Positions 1 to 6,919 are shown, numbered from the stretch's first letter. The stretch: 10,814 bases of DNA from an uncultured Clostridia bacterium (GCA_947168785.1 CAMVNL010000037.1:1-10814); one strand, 5' to 3'. Program-made: numbers and translations. Notes: a model not told the origin generated them from the sequence alone.

Positions 1-1394
1 ATGTTCAGCGGCAGGACGGGGTCGTGGACGCTCATGCGCAGCAGCAGCCAGCCGTCGCCGTGGTCTTTGTCGAAGGAGACACGGAAGCCCTCCCGGTTGT
101 CGTTGGCGGGGGTGAGGTAGTCAAATTGTTTGCAGTAAGCTTCCAGATCGGCGATGATCTTCTCCCCGTAGGGGCGGAAGTCGGCAAGGGCGATGGTGTA
201 GCGCTTTTCCTTTTCTTCTGCGGGGCGCTGCAGCGTTTCCAGCAGCGAAGTCAGGGTCTTGCCCTCTCTTCTGAGCTTTGCCGCCAGAATGACGATTTTC
301 GTCATCAGGTACGCGCCGTCGTCAAGGAAGTAGTTTTCCCGCAGGGCGGCGTGGCCGGAGGTTTCGATGGCAAGGGGGCAGTCGACGCCCTGTTCGTTCA
401 GCTCGATCGCCTTGTTGATGACGTTTTTATAGCCCCGTTTATAGCGGTAGTGAACGCCGCCCAGGTGCGTTTCGATAAACGCCTTCAGCCCGTCGGAGGT
501 GACGGAGTCGGTGACGATGGTTCCGCCGGGATGCCCCTCCAGCGCGATGATGGAGGCCAGGGCGATGAGGGCGTTGCGGTTGATCTCTTCCCCGTCCGCG
601 CCCACGCAGGCCGCCCGGTCCACGTCCGTATCGAAGATGACGCCCAGGTCCGCCCGGTTCTCCTTCACCGCGTTGCAGATAAAGGACATGGCGGTGGGGT
701 TTTCCGGGTTGGGGATATGGTTGGGGAACATGCCGTCCGGCTCCAGGAATTGTGATCCGGTGGTGTCGGCCCCAAGGGACGCCAGCACCCGCTCATAGAA
801 GCCGCCCGCGCCGTTGCCCGCATCCACCACGATATGAAAGCCCGCCAACGGATGCTCCCGGTCCTCCGCCTCTACCGCGGAGACGATCATCTCCCGCAGA
901 AGATGGGCGTAGCGCTCCATGAAATTGCTCTTTTGCGGAGCGGGGAAGGCGATGCAGGGCACGTTTTCCGCCTGTTCGGCGTATGTCAACACGGTGCGGA
1001 TCTCCTCCCCTTCAAAGCCGCCCTGACGGGTGAAGAATTTCAGCCCGTTTTTGTCGTAGGGGTGGTGGCTGGCGGTGATCTGCACGGCGGCGGTCACGTC
1101 CAGCTCCACCGTGGTCATGAACATGGCGGGGGTAGAGGAAAGCCCGCAGTCGTAAACGTTTACGCCGCAGGCCTGTAAAACGCCGCAGACCGCCCGTTTG
1201 ATGCGGTCCGCGGAGATTCTGGAATCATGTCCGACGCATACCGTCATGGAAGCCGGTTCCAGCCCGGTTTTTTCAGACAGGTATTGCAGAAAGCCATAGG
1301 TGATCTTGCGCACGGCCTCGTCGTTCAGCGCGGGGTCCTTGCCCACCGCCGTTCCGCGGATATCCGTGCCGCTTTTTAAAGAAAGTAGGGACAT
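1..1394 (-). CDS. Alpha-D-phosphohexomutase (phosphomannomutase/phosphoglucomutase type), 3' end missing
   Basis: The reading frame starts at an ATG preceded by AGGAGG (1402-1407) and stays open for 464 codons to the window edge, so only the C-terminus is cut. Enzymes of this family interconvert hexose 1- and 6-phosphates through a phosphoserine, supplying sugar phosphates for cell-wall and surface polysaccharides in the cytoplasm. Family motifs seen in order: the active-site loop TASHHPYDKNG with Ser109 as the phosphorylated residue, the metal-binding loop DTDVDR at 255-260, the sugar-binding loop ETSGH at 344-348, and a phosphate-binding C-terminal segment near residue 450 (GWLLLRMS). The loop reads TASHHP where TASHNP is commonest. 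The gene follows the SGNH hydrolase gene after only 17 bp, so the two are probably co-transcribed. The sequence does not tell mannose from glucose specificity, so no symbol is given. The family call is secure. Confidence 0.93.
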   Translation of the reverse strand, partial: MSLLSLKSGTDIRGTAVGKDPALNDEAVRKITYGFLQYLSEKTGLEPASMTVCVGHDSRISADRIKRAVCGVLQACGVNVYDCGLSSTPAMFMTTVELDVTAAVQITASHHPYDKNGLKFFTRQGGFEGEEIRTVLTYAEQAENVPCIAFPAPQKSNFMERYAHLLREMIVSAVEAEDREHPLAGFHIVVDAGNGAGGFYERVLASLGADTTGSQFLEPDGMFPNHIPNPENPTAMSFICNAVKENRADLGVIFDTDVDRAACVGADGEEINRNALIALASIIALEGHPGGTIVTDSVTSDGLKAFIETHLGGVHYRYKRGYKNVINKAIELNEQGVDCPLAIETSGHAALRENYFLDDGAYLMTKIVILAAKLRREGKTLTSLLETLQRPAEEKEKRYTIALADFRPYGEKIIADLEAYCKQFDYLTPANDNREGFRVSFDKDHGDGWLLLRMSVHDPVLPLN

Positions 1395-1412
1395 ATTGCT
1401 GCCTCCTGTTGA

Positions 1413-3335
1413 CTAGTTGATAAAATCGCTGTCTTTTCTCTTGTTCGCCGTGAGCAGGACGACAGCCCCGGCGGCGATGATCACCAGGAAGAGCAGCAGC
1501 ACGAAGATGATGGTGCGGCTGCCGCCGATTTTTTCCGTTTCGCCGGTAAAGCCGGTCTGAGTGTTGGGGGCCAGCGCGCCCGCGTCGGCGATGTTCACCG
1601 TGGCGTCGGAGGGGGCGACGACGGTGACGCCGTTATTCTGCGCCGCCGCGTTGGCGGGCGTTTCAGGCAGGCCCGGGAAGGAGGGCTGCTCCGTAGAGGC
1701 GGGTTTCGTGGTGGTCTTGGAGGCATCGCTCTTCTGGCCGCTGTCGGAAGTGCCGCCGATGCCGCCCAGCAGGCCCATGATATTGGAGAGAAGATCGCCG
1801 GAGATCAGGTCGCCGGGAATCAGATCCATCAGGCCGGAGAGGAAGGAACCGCCCGACTTGGCGCTGCCGGAATTGTTATTGCTGTTATTATTATTATTGT
1901 TGTTGTTGGTCTGGGGCTGGCTGCCGTTATTGGTTCCGTTCTGCATGGCGGCCCGGATCTGCGCCATTTCCGCATAGGGATTAACGCCGTTCAGCTCCGC
2001 AGCGGACCTGCCGTAGGTGGAATAGGCCTCCACGTAGGTAAGGGGGATGAGGTCCGCCATGGCGATGGCGCCCAGCTCCGTCAGGTGCGCGCCGTCAATG
2101 GTAAAGGAGGGGCAAAGGGCGTTGGGGTCGGCGGGGTTGGCCAGGGTGTGAACGTCGATGAACCCGTCGCCGTAGGTGTTGCTGCGGATCCAGTTATCCA
2201 GCGTGTCGCACTTGTTCTGGGCCTCCTGCGACCAGGTCAGGTCGTTGGTCTGCCCCAGGAAGGCTCTGGCGTAGCCCTTCCAGGGGGATTTGGTGAAGAA
2301 GTAAACCTTGACGCCTCTTTCGTGCGCCATGGTGACGAGGCTCTTGTAGCCGTTGATGATATCGTCCGTGGAGCACTTCAGCACGTCGTCGGACATGGAT
2401 TTGGAATACTGGTGCAGGATATCGTTGAGGCCGATCTTAACGAAGACGTATTTCACGCCGGTCACGTCCAGCGCGTCGCGGTAAAAGCGCTCGATCAGCG
2501 AGGGGCCGTAGAGGTTGCCGATGAGGCCCGTACCCTTGCTGAGCAGCTTGTTGCCGATGATGGCTTCGTTCACAATGCCGATGTTGGTGTAACCCGCGTC
2601 TGACAGCCGCTCGGCATAGTGGAGATAGGTGTTGTTGACCAGCGTGGAATCGCCGATGAAGACGGCGGAGCAGGCGTAATAGTCCTCCGTATAGGCGTCG
2701 ATGTTGGCCAGGAACGGAATGGTGTGGTAGGTGACCGTGCCGGAGCTGATGTTGATCTCCGAGGGGGAGTTCAGGGCTTCGCTGGAAACCTGAGACCCGA
2801 GGGGCGTGGACAGGGTCTTTTTGCTGAGGAAGGTGTGGCCGTTGGAGAGACCTTCGGAGGAGATATAGGTGAGATTGCGGAAATACATGCTGACGCTGAC
2901 GGTATCCAGCGCCCGGACGGAGAAGCTCACGTCGTCGGACCAGATCGTCTGCCCGGCGGGAATGGTGACGGAGGCGCTGCCGCCGAAGGTGATGGGCACG
3001 GCGGAGCCGGTCTTGATTTTGGCGCTGCCGTTATCAACGGTTTTGGCAACGGACAGCTCGTCGATGGTCAGCGGGGATTTACCGTATTCGTTGGAAAACT
3101 TGAACCGCAGAGAGCTGCCGTTGGCGGTGACGGGCACCTCCACACGGATCGTGCTGTGGGAGGGGATATAGTCCCGCAGGCTCAGCCCCGGAATAGAGAC
3201 CGAACCGTTGACGATGCTGGTGCCCCATACGGAAAACCAATGGCCCGCGGCGTCGGCCTCCGGCACGAAAAACAGCGGAACGGCGGTAAACACGATGGCC
3301 AGGGTGAGAATAACGGAAAGAACGCGCTTTTTCAT
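1413..3335 (-). CDS. Secreted, C-terminally anchored SGNH/GDSL-family hydrolase
   Basis: This 640-residue protein has a signal peptide (about 1-30: basic MKKR, hydrophobic core, Ala-rich cleavage region). A beta-rich N-terminal domain (about 31-205) resembles the one fused to secreted GDSL esterases. The SGNH domain (about 220-435) shows the expected blocks: GDS with nucleophile Ser230, Gly261-Asn262 as a possible block II, GLND with Asn304, and DGAH with Asp414 and His417. An Asn/Ser-rich linker (477-488), a Gly/Leu-rich segment and a Thr/Pro/Ala-rich stretch lead to one transmembrane helix (about 608-630) with a basic tail. It should therefore act outside the cell while tethered to the membrane, probably removing acyl or acetyl groups from a glycan or lipid. 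The substrate is not readable from sequence. No Shine-Dalgarno lies just before the ATG; an AAAGGAG sits about 40 nt upstream. NTQTG at 591-595 faintly resembles a sortase signal. Confidence 0.9.
   Translation of the reverse strand: MKKRVLSVILTLAIVFTAVPLFFVPEADAAGHWFSVWGTSIVNGSVSIPGLSLRDYIPSHSTIRVEVPVTANGSSLRFKFSNEYGKSPLTIDELSVAKTVDNGSAKIKTGSAVPITFGGSASVTIPAGQTIWSDDVSFSVRALDTVSVSMYFRNLTYISSEGLSNGHTFLSKKTLSTPLGSQVSSEALNSPSEINISSGTVTYHTIPFLANIDAYTEDYYACSAVFIGDSTLVNNTYLHYAERLSDAGYTNIGIVNEAIIGNKLLSKGTGLIGNLYGPSLIERFYRDALDVTGVKYVFVKIGLNDILHQYSKSMSDDVLKCSTDDIINGYKSLVTMAHERGVKVYFFTKSPWKGYARAFLGQTNDLTWSQEAQNKCDTLDNWIRSNTYGDGFIDVHTLANPADPNALCPSFTIDGAHLTELGAIAMADLIPLTYVEAYSTYGRSAAELNGVNPYAEMAQIRAAMQNGTNNGSQPQTNNNNNNNNSNNNSGSAKSGGSFLSGLMDLIPGDLISGDLLSNIMGLLGGIGGTSDSGQKSDASKTTTKPASTEQPSFPGLPETPANAAAQNNGVTVVAPSDATVNIADAGALAPNTQTGFTGETEKIGGSRTIIFVLLLFLVIIAAGAVVLLTANKRKDSDFIN
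1872..1907 (-). repeat. Asn-codon repeat encoding a low-complexity linker
   Basis: Twelve successive codons, AAC or AAT apart from one Ser, encode residues 477-488 of the SGNH hydrolase. They join the catalytic region to the C-terminal stalk. Such a triplet run can vary in length by replication slippage, which would change linker length without breaking the frame. Confidence 0.8.
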
Positions 3336-3446
3336 GATGCGTTTTGTACGGCGGCGGAGCGGATCGCGCCGACGTGCTCCTTTCTCTGAAATTGGTATCT
3401 CCTCAGATTATAAAAAAAGACAACTATTTATAAAGATACATCATAA

Positions 3447-3475
3447 ATTATAAAGGATGCGGGGGATAATTTCAA
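3447..3475 (-). promoter_or_regulatory. Sigma-A-type promoter for the SGNH hydrolase - phosphohexomutase unit
   Basis: On the minus strand, TTGAAA (3470-3475) and TATAAT (3447-3452) are separated by exactly 17 bp. That is five of six consensus bases in the -35 box and a perfect -10 box. Transcription would begin near 3440, leaving a leader of about 105 nt before the ATG at 3335. A second TATAAT-like hexamer at 3407-3412, 40 bp downstream, has no good -35 partner. Confidence 0.7.
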
Positions 3476-3614
3476 TAGGAAAATTCAGTTTTTTCGGCAG
3501 TGGTCAATTTAAATAAAAAACTGTCGTTTTTTTATGAAAAACCTATCTCCATTTTGTATAAACGGGAAGAGAAGACAACAGACCGTATATGTTAATCATT
3601 TAACAACTTTTCGT

Positions 3615-3623
3615 TGTTGATAA
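3615..3623 (-). promoter_or_regulatory. DnaA-box-like nonamer (TTATCAACA, minus strand)
   Basis: The minus strand reads TTATCAACA, one base away from the standard DnaA box TTATCCACA. It overlaps the right arm of the first small hairpin and lies in opposite orientation to the tandem pair 55 bp to the right. Confidence 0.4.
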
Positions 3624-3677
3624 CTTTTCGACGGTAAACACCCGTCAAAACCCCAAAAATCAGCGGGGTTATTAACA

Positions 3678-3698
3678 TTATCAACAAACTTATCAACA
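3678..3698 (+). promoter_or_regulatory. Tandem pair of DnaA-box-like nonamers
   Basis: TTATCAACA occurs at 3678-3686 and again at 3690-3698, in the same orientation with a 12-bp period. Identical nonamers at about one helical turn are typical of cooperative DnaA binding, but the binding itself is inferred. Confidence 0.45.
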
Positions 3699-3734
3699 AA
3701 AATGCGGGTTTTAAAAAATACAAATTGTATAAAT

Positions 3735-3990
3735 AGGCTGTCGGTCAAAGTGGCGACGGTTTTGCCGCCGCGCCGCTTGTGCCGTGCCGCGCCGCGTCGT
3801 TCCGAGCGGAGCGATAATGCGACGACCCGCTCTGTCGGCGGCGGTTTTCCGGGGCTCAGAAGGCCTCTTTTGCCGGAAGGGGCCGTCGGCCGCAGCAGTT
3901 CTGCCGCCCCTTGGCTGACAACAAAAAAATGCCTGCGGGAGAATAATCGTCATTTTTTTGTCAATCCTAACCGTAGAAATCGGAATCGGC
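3735..3990. other. GC-rich intergenic segment with hairpins, function unknown
   Basis: No convincing gene covers this stretch. The open frames through it translate to Arg/Pro/Ala-rich sequence with no domain character and no Shine-Dalgarno. It switches abruptly from the AT-rich DNA to its left to GC-rich DNA. It holds an 8-bp stem (3862-3869 with 3877-3884, one G:U pair) and GCCGCCG/CGGCGGC complementarity between about 3765 and 3840. An 11-bp inverted repeat of A-run and T-run (ACAAAAAAATG near 3922-3932 with its complement near 3952-3962) lies at the right end. It could be a structured RNA or long leader for the gene at 4011. I see no match to an RNA family I know. Confidence 0.3.
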
Positions 3991-4010
3991 AAGGTGAGGA
4001 GTGAGGGATC

Positions 4011-4289
4011 GTGATCAAAGGCGTGAACAAGCAGGTGGTAGACGTGGTGGAGCCGGACAGCGCCTATTTTGAACGGGTGCTGTTTTTTGTGAAGCCGGAG
4101 TTCAGCGGCCTGGGGGAGGGGGCGCTGCGGCACAAGGCCACCCTTTTGCTGCGGGAAACGGCAGACGGCAGGGTCGTTGGGAGGAGGCTCCCCTTCCGCC
4201 GGAAGCTGCTGGGCGCGCTGCGCATCGGCGCCGCCGCCCTTCTCGGCGGCGTTCTGACGGCGGCGGTTCTGCTGGCGGTGCTGCGGTGA
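4011..4289 (+). CDS. Small tail-anchored protein of unknown function (92 residues)
   Basis: The start is a GTG, supported by a purine-rich Shine-Dalgarno (GAGGAG around 3996-4001, with GAGGG closer in). The protein has a soluble N-terminal part of about 55 residues. It includes an alternating hydrophobic strand followed by an aromatic segment (YFERVLFFVKPEF, 19-31). A basic patch (RRLPFRRK, 58-65) follows, and a single Ala/Leu-rich transmembrane helix (about 68-91) ends at the last residue. The arrangement predicts a C-terminal tail anchor with the N-terminal part in the cytoplasm. I do not recognise the family and assign no function. It stands alone between the candidate origin and its own terminator, so it is probably monocistronic. 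Codon bias, good ribosome-binding site and membrane pattern argue that it is real. Confidence 0.72.
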   Translation: MIKGVNKQVVDVVEPDSAYFERVLFFVKPEFSGLGEGALRHKATLLLRETADGRVVGRRLPFRRKLLGALRIGAAALLGGVLTAAVLLAVLR

Positions 4290-4306
4290 ACCTGATATAA
4301 TAGATA

Positions 4307-4348
4307 AGGATCCTTGCGCCGTTTTTGCGTAAGGATCCTGTTCATTTT
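4307..4348 (+). terminator. Rho-independent terminator after the 92-residue gene
   Basis: A 13-bp stem (4307-4319 with 4327-4339, one G:U pair) closes a 7-nt T-rich loop and is followed by GTTCATTTT. It begins 18 nt after the stop codon. The tail is interrupted by C and A, so efficiency may be moderate. Confidence 0.7.
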
Positions 4349-4375
4349 GAAAAAGGGGGATTTGTCGATGTCATC

Positions 4376-4515
4376 TGGTAGCACGGCGCATTGCGCCGTC
4401 TGAGGTGTTTCCTTCAGCGCCACGCCCATTTTTTTGTCGAAACATCGGTTTTTCTCATAACCAGAACGTTGTTACTGTGTCCGGACGCCAGACGGCGCAA
4501 TGCGCCGTGCTACCA
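4376..4515. repeat. 140-bp nested inverted-repeat element (REPIN- or MITE-like)
   Basis: The first 27 bp (4376-4402) and the last 27 bp (4489-4515) are perfect inverted repeats. Each arm also contains its own palindrome, CGGCGCA-T-TGCGCCG or its complement, so each folds into a hairpin alone. The 86-bp middle shows no coding potential. Two inverted copies of a short palindrome around a spacer is the layout of REPIN/BIME elements; a MITE is the other reading. No target-site duplication is evident. It sits between the terminator at 4307 and the end of mnmE, where its hairpins could also end transcripts from either side. Confidence 0.8.
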
Positions 4516-4580
4516 TGAAACAGCTCGCCAACCCGCCAATTTTCAGACGCAGCGGCAGGATGATTTCCGCCGGAAAACGA

Positions 4581-5942
4581 TCATTTCCCCACGCAGAACC
4601 TGCGGAAGACCTCGTTGACGGTCTCTTCGGTGGCTTTTTGCCCCGTGAGGGCGTAGAGCTCGTTGAGGGCGCAGTCGATGCTGACGTTCACCGCGTCAAC
4701 GGTCATGCCGCTTTCCAGCGCCGCCTTTGCTTCGTCGAGGCAGGCGGCGGCGTTCTTCGCGCAGTTCAGCTGCCGCTCCCCTGCCAGCATCTCCTGGGAA
4801 AAGTCCAGCCCCTCGGTGCCCAGCGTCGCCTCCAGCGCGGCGCGGAGGGCGTCGGCGCAGGACGGGTCCTTCGCTGAGATCACCACGGTGTGAGGGATTG
4901 CCGCCTCGATCTCCGACACGGTGAAGGCGGCGGGCAGGTCGCTCTTATTGACCACCGCCACGCAGCGCTTGTCTTTACATAATTCTAATAAAGAACGATC
5001 CTCGTCGGTCAGGGGACGGGAGGAATCGAACACCGCCAGCACCAGGTCCGCGTTTTCGATGCGTTCCTTGGCGATGGAAACGCCGATGCGCTCCACCTCG
5101 TCCTCGGTCTCGTGCAGGCCGGCGGTATCGGCCAGCCGCAGAAGGATATCCCCCACCCTCACGGTTTCCTCCACCACGTCCCGGGTGGTGCCCGCCACCG
5201 ACGTGACGATGGACCGGCTGTAGCCGGAGAGCAGGTTCATCAGCGTGGATTTGCCCACGTTGGGCTTGCCGCAGATGACGGTATTGACCCCCTGGGTGAC
5301 GGCTTTGCCGTTGTCGTAGCGGTTGATGAGGGCGTCCAGCTCCCCTTTTGCGGCGACGACGGTCTGCAGCAGCGCGCCGTTTTCCACCTCCGGGATGTCC
5401 TCATCCGGGTAGTCCGCCCAGGCGGCCAGGCCCGCCGCCGCGGTGACGAGGGAGGACGCCACGGCGCCGATCTTTTTACTGACGCTTCCCTGTAGGGTGC
5501 TGCGGGCGGCGTTCAGCGCCGCGCTGCCCTGGGCCGCGATGACGTTCATGACGCTTTCCGCCTGGGCCAGGTCCATTTTGCCGTTGAGAAAGGCCCGCCG
5601 GGTGAACTCCCCCGCCCCGGCCGGGACGGCCCCCAGCGAAAGGACCGTGCGCAGCACCTTCTGCATGATATAGAGCCCGCCATGGCAGCAGAGCTCCGCC
5701 ACGTTTTCGCCGGTGTAGCTTTTGGGGGCGCGGTAGACCAGCAGTACCGCCTCGTCGATGGGGCCTTCGCTGTCAAAGACCTCTCCGTAGGCGGCGGTGT
5801 ACCCCTTCATTTCCTCCGCCGGTTTGCCGGAATGGGAGCGGAAGCACTCCCCCGCTATTTTGACGGCGTCTTCGCCGGACAGGCGCACGATGCCGATGCC
5901 TCCGGCGGCGTTGGGGGTGGAGATGGCGGCGATGGTGGACAT
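4581..5942 (-). CDS. mnmE: tRNA modification GTPase MnmE
   Basis: With MnmG, MnmE adds the aminomethyl or carboxymethylaminomethyl group to C5 of wobble uridine 34 in certain tRNAs, driven by GTP-dependent dimerisation. The 453-residue length is normal. The N-terminal folate-binding domain opens with the typical IAAISTPNAAGGIGIVRLSG. The G domain shows G1 GKPNVGKS (225-232), G2 GTTRD (251-255), G3 DTAG (272-275) and G4 NKSD (332-335). The protein ends in FCVGK, matching the family C-terminal FCIGK with its conserved cysteine (Cys450). GGAGGAA (about 5950-5956) precedes the ATG. The gene lies 65 bp after a methyltransferase gene on the same strand. It points away from mnmG, its usual co-directional neighbour, which is an unusual arrangement. 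Confidence 0.98.
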   Translation of the reverse strand: MSTIAAISTPNAAGGIGIVRLSGEDAVKIAGECFRSHSGKPAEEMKGYTAAYGEVFDSEGPIDEAVLLVYRAPKSYTGENVAELCCHGGLYIMQKVLRTVLSLGAVPAGAGEFTRRAFLNGKMDLAQAESVMNVIAAQGSAALNAARSTLQGSVSKKIGAVASSLVTAAAGLAAWADYPDEDIPEVENGALLQTVVAAKGELDALINRYDNGKAVTQGVNTVICGKPNVGKSTLMNLLSGYSRSIVTSVAGTTRDVVEETVRVGDILLRLADTAGLHETEDEVERIGVSIAKERIENADLVLAVFDSSRPLTDEDRSLLELCKDKRCVAVVNKSDLPAAFTVSEIEAAIPHTVVISAKDPSCADALRAALEATLGTEGLDFSQEMLAGERQLNCAKNAAACLDEAKAALESGMTVDAVNVSIDCALNELYALTGQKATEETVNEVFRRFCVGK

Positions 5943-5975
5943 AATGGTTCCTCCGATGCTGGGATTTTTACCCTA

Positions 5976-5991
5976 CGCCCGGCTGCGGGCG
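5976..5991 (-). other. GC-rich hairpin between the methyltransferase gene and mnmE
   Basis: CGCCCG and CGGGCG form a perfect 6-bp stem with a 4-nt loop in the 65-bp gap. There is no T-run directly after it on the minus strand, so it looks more like an RNA-processing or partial attenuation signal than a full terminator. Confidence 0.4.
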
Positions 5992-6007
5992 GAGGTGCCT
6001 GTTTTTC

Positions 6008-6781
6008 TTATTTCTTCTCAAGAATGATCTTTATATGGGTGTGGTCTTTCAGTTCTATGCCGAAGTCCTTGCGGATCTGCCACGCCGTATAGGGCAAGGT
6101 GAAATGCTCGAAGAAGGTGACGCGGTAGTCCTGCGGGACCCTTGCGGTCAGTTCCTCCACCGAGAGCGGAAAATAATTTTCCCGCACTTCCCTTTCCCAG
6201 TTTTGCGTATATTTATATTTCAGCAGAAAATGGACCAGCTGCTTTTGCGTTTCGATTTTTCCGTTGACGGCCTCAAAATCAGCCAGTTTTTGCGCGTATT
6301 CCCTGTGCCGCCGCACGGCCGCCAGGGCGGCTTCATCCGCCTGTCGGTCGTTGGCGTCGGAAAACATCATATCCCGGATGGCAATGTAGCGGAAGCCGCT
6401 TTTCAGCACCCGGTCCCAGAAGAGCGACACGTCTTCATTCGAGCCATAGGCGTAGACCTCGTGTACCGTGCTGGAAATATTGATCATGCTTTGATCGAAG
6501 GGCAGCCGGATCTCGTTCCAGTCGGAATAAAAGGTCGCGTTCGGCACGTTTTTCCGGGCCGTTTCAATCATCTCTTTGCTGATATCGTAGCCCACGTATG
6601 CATAGTCGGAACACATGGCTTGCAGCGCCTTGATCAGCTCGCCGTTGGCGCAGCCGAAATCGAGGACGTAACGGAAGGGATCGAACACCTTGTCGATAAA
6701 AAACATTTTATCGAGAATGGAGCGCTGCATTCTCGTCAGGTAGATATCCAGATCCGCAATCTTATGTTCGTCGATCTTCAT
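6008..6781 (-). CDS. Class I SAM-dependent methyltransferase, substrate unknown
   Basis: This 257-residue protein has the Rossmann-type SAM-binding signature. Motif I is VLDFGCANGE (39-48), with the glycine-rich loop preceded by an acidic residue. The acidic residue ending strand 2 is Asp66 in YVGYDIS, and a later strand carries IAIRDMM (about 133-139). The C-terminal third is not part of the core fold. It is rich in aromatic and charged residues and ends in DHTHIKIILEKK, suggesting a family-specific substrate-binding cap. AAGGACAGG lies just upstream of the ATG, and a good promoter lies beyond it. It is the first gene of an apparent operon with mnmE. That position permits a role in RNA modification, but nothing in the protein proves it, and methylation of a small molecule is equally possible. 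Confidence 0.88.
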   Translation of the reverse strand: MKIDEHKIADLDIYLTRMQRSILDKMFFIDKVFDPFRYVLDFGCANGELIKALQAMCSDYAYVGYDISKEMIETARKNVPNATFYSDWNEIRLPFDQSMINISSTVHEVYAYGSNEDVSLFWDRVLKSGFRYIAIRDMMFSDANDRQADEAALAAVRRHREYAQKLADFEAVNGKIETQKQLVHFLLKYKYTQNWEREVRENYFPLSVEELTARVPQDYRVTFFEHFTLPYTAWQIRKDFGIELKDHTHIKIILEKK

Positions 6782-6810
6782 GGTCCTGTCCTTCCGTTTT
6801 GTTTTGATAC

Positions 6811-6839
6811 ATTATATATGATTGCGGGAAAAAAGTAAA
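6811..6839 (-). promoter_or_regulatory. Promoter for the methyltransferase - mnmE operon
   Basis: On the minus strand, TTTACT (6834-6839, four of six consensus bases) and a perfect TATAAT (6811-6816) are 17 bp apart. The implied leader is about 25 nt. It is the left half of a divergent promoter pair. Confidence 0.65.
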
Positions 6840-6857
6840 GAGCGGAACGCCGCCCGC

Positions 6858-6885
6858 TTGACAGAACCCTTTTTTCAGATATAAT
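6858..6885 (+). promoter_or_regulatory. Promoter for the mnmG - rsmG - parB-like operon
   Basis: Perfect TTGACA (6858-6863) and TATAAT (6880-6885) boxes are separated by 16 bp. Transcription would start near 6892, giving a leader of roughly 28 nt. Both hexamers match consensus, which predicts strong expression by the housekeeping sigma factor. The -35 boxes of the two divergent promoters are only about 18 bp apart. Confidence 0.8.
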
Positions 6886-6919
6886 AGGATTATATTTCTG
6901 AAAGAACAAGGCAACGGAT

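Larger units (their letters stand above)
3400..3700. other. AT-rich intergenic region with DnaA-box-like repeats; candidate oriC
   Basis: This stretch between divergent genes is strikingly AT-rich compared with its flanks, with A/T runs around 3505-3545 that could serve as an unwinding element. Near its right end are three short hairpins: AACAAC/GTTGTT at 3602-3618, GACGG/CCGTC at 3630-3646, and AACCCC/GGGGTT at 3649-3670. Three TTATCAACA sequences lie among or after them. Genes to its left point left, and the mnmG-parA block to its right points right. The parS sites and parAB-type genes nearby indicate origin proximity. Against the call, dnaA and dnaN are not visible, the boxes carry one mismatch to TTATCCACA, and three is a low number. 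I hold this as a candidate only. Confidence 0.4.

Noticed and set aside
24..1178. Open frames on the plus strand at 24-755, 499-798 and 834-1178
   Set aside because: They lie opposite the phosphohexomutase gene, whose minus-strand frame has all catalytic motifs. The plus-strand products are low-complexity with no domains.
1655..1669. LPETP in the SGNH hydrolase stalk as a sortase motif
   Set aside because: It lacks the final Gly and is about 50 residues from the transmembrane helix, too far for a cell-wall sorting signal.
1561..3389. Plus-strand frames opposite the SGNH hydrolase, including a poly-Leu product near 1860
   Set aside because: The poly-Leu run is the antisense reading of the Asn-codon repeat; these are shadows of a well-supported gene.
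3702..4133. Frames of about 100 and 140 codons through the GC-rich intergenic block (plus and minus strand)
   Set aside because: They are Arg/Pro/Ala-rich without motifs or ribosome-binding sites, and the minus-strand frame overlaps the start of the gene at 4011.
4368..4403. Short frame (11 codons) starting at an ATG preceded by AAAGGGGG, possibly a gene truncated by the nested-repeat element
   Set aside because: Rejoining the flanks of the element gives only a short basic peptide overlapping the end of mnmE, with nothing recognisable. I cannot support a disrupted gene.
4434..4441. TTGTCGAA, identical to the core of a Spo0A box, in the spacer of the nested-repeat element
   Set aside because: A single 8-mer without a suitable promoter, so probably chance; a similar 8-mer occurs inside the phosphohexomutase coding sequence.
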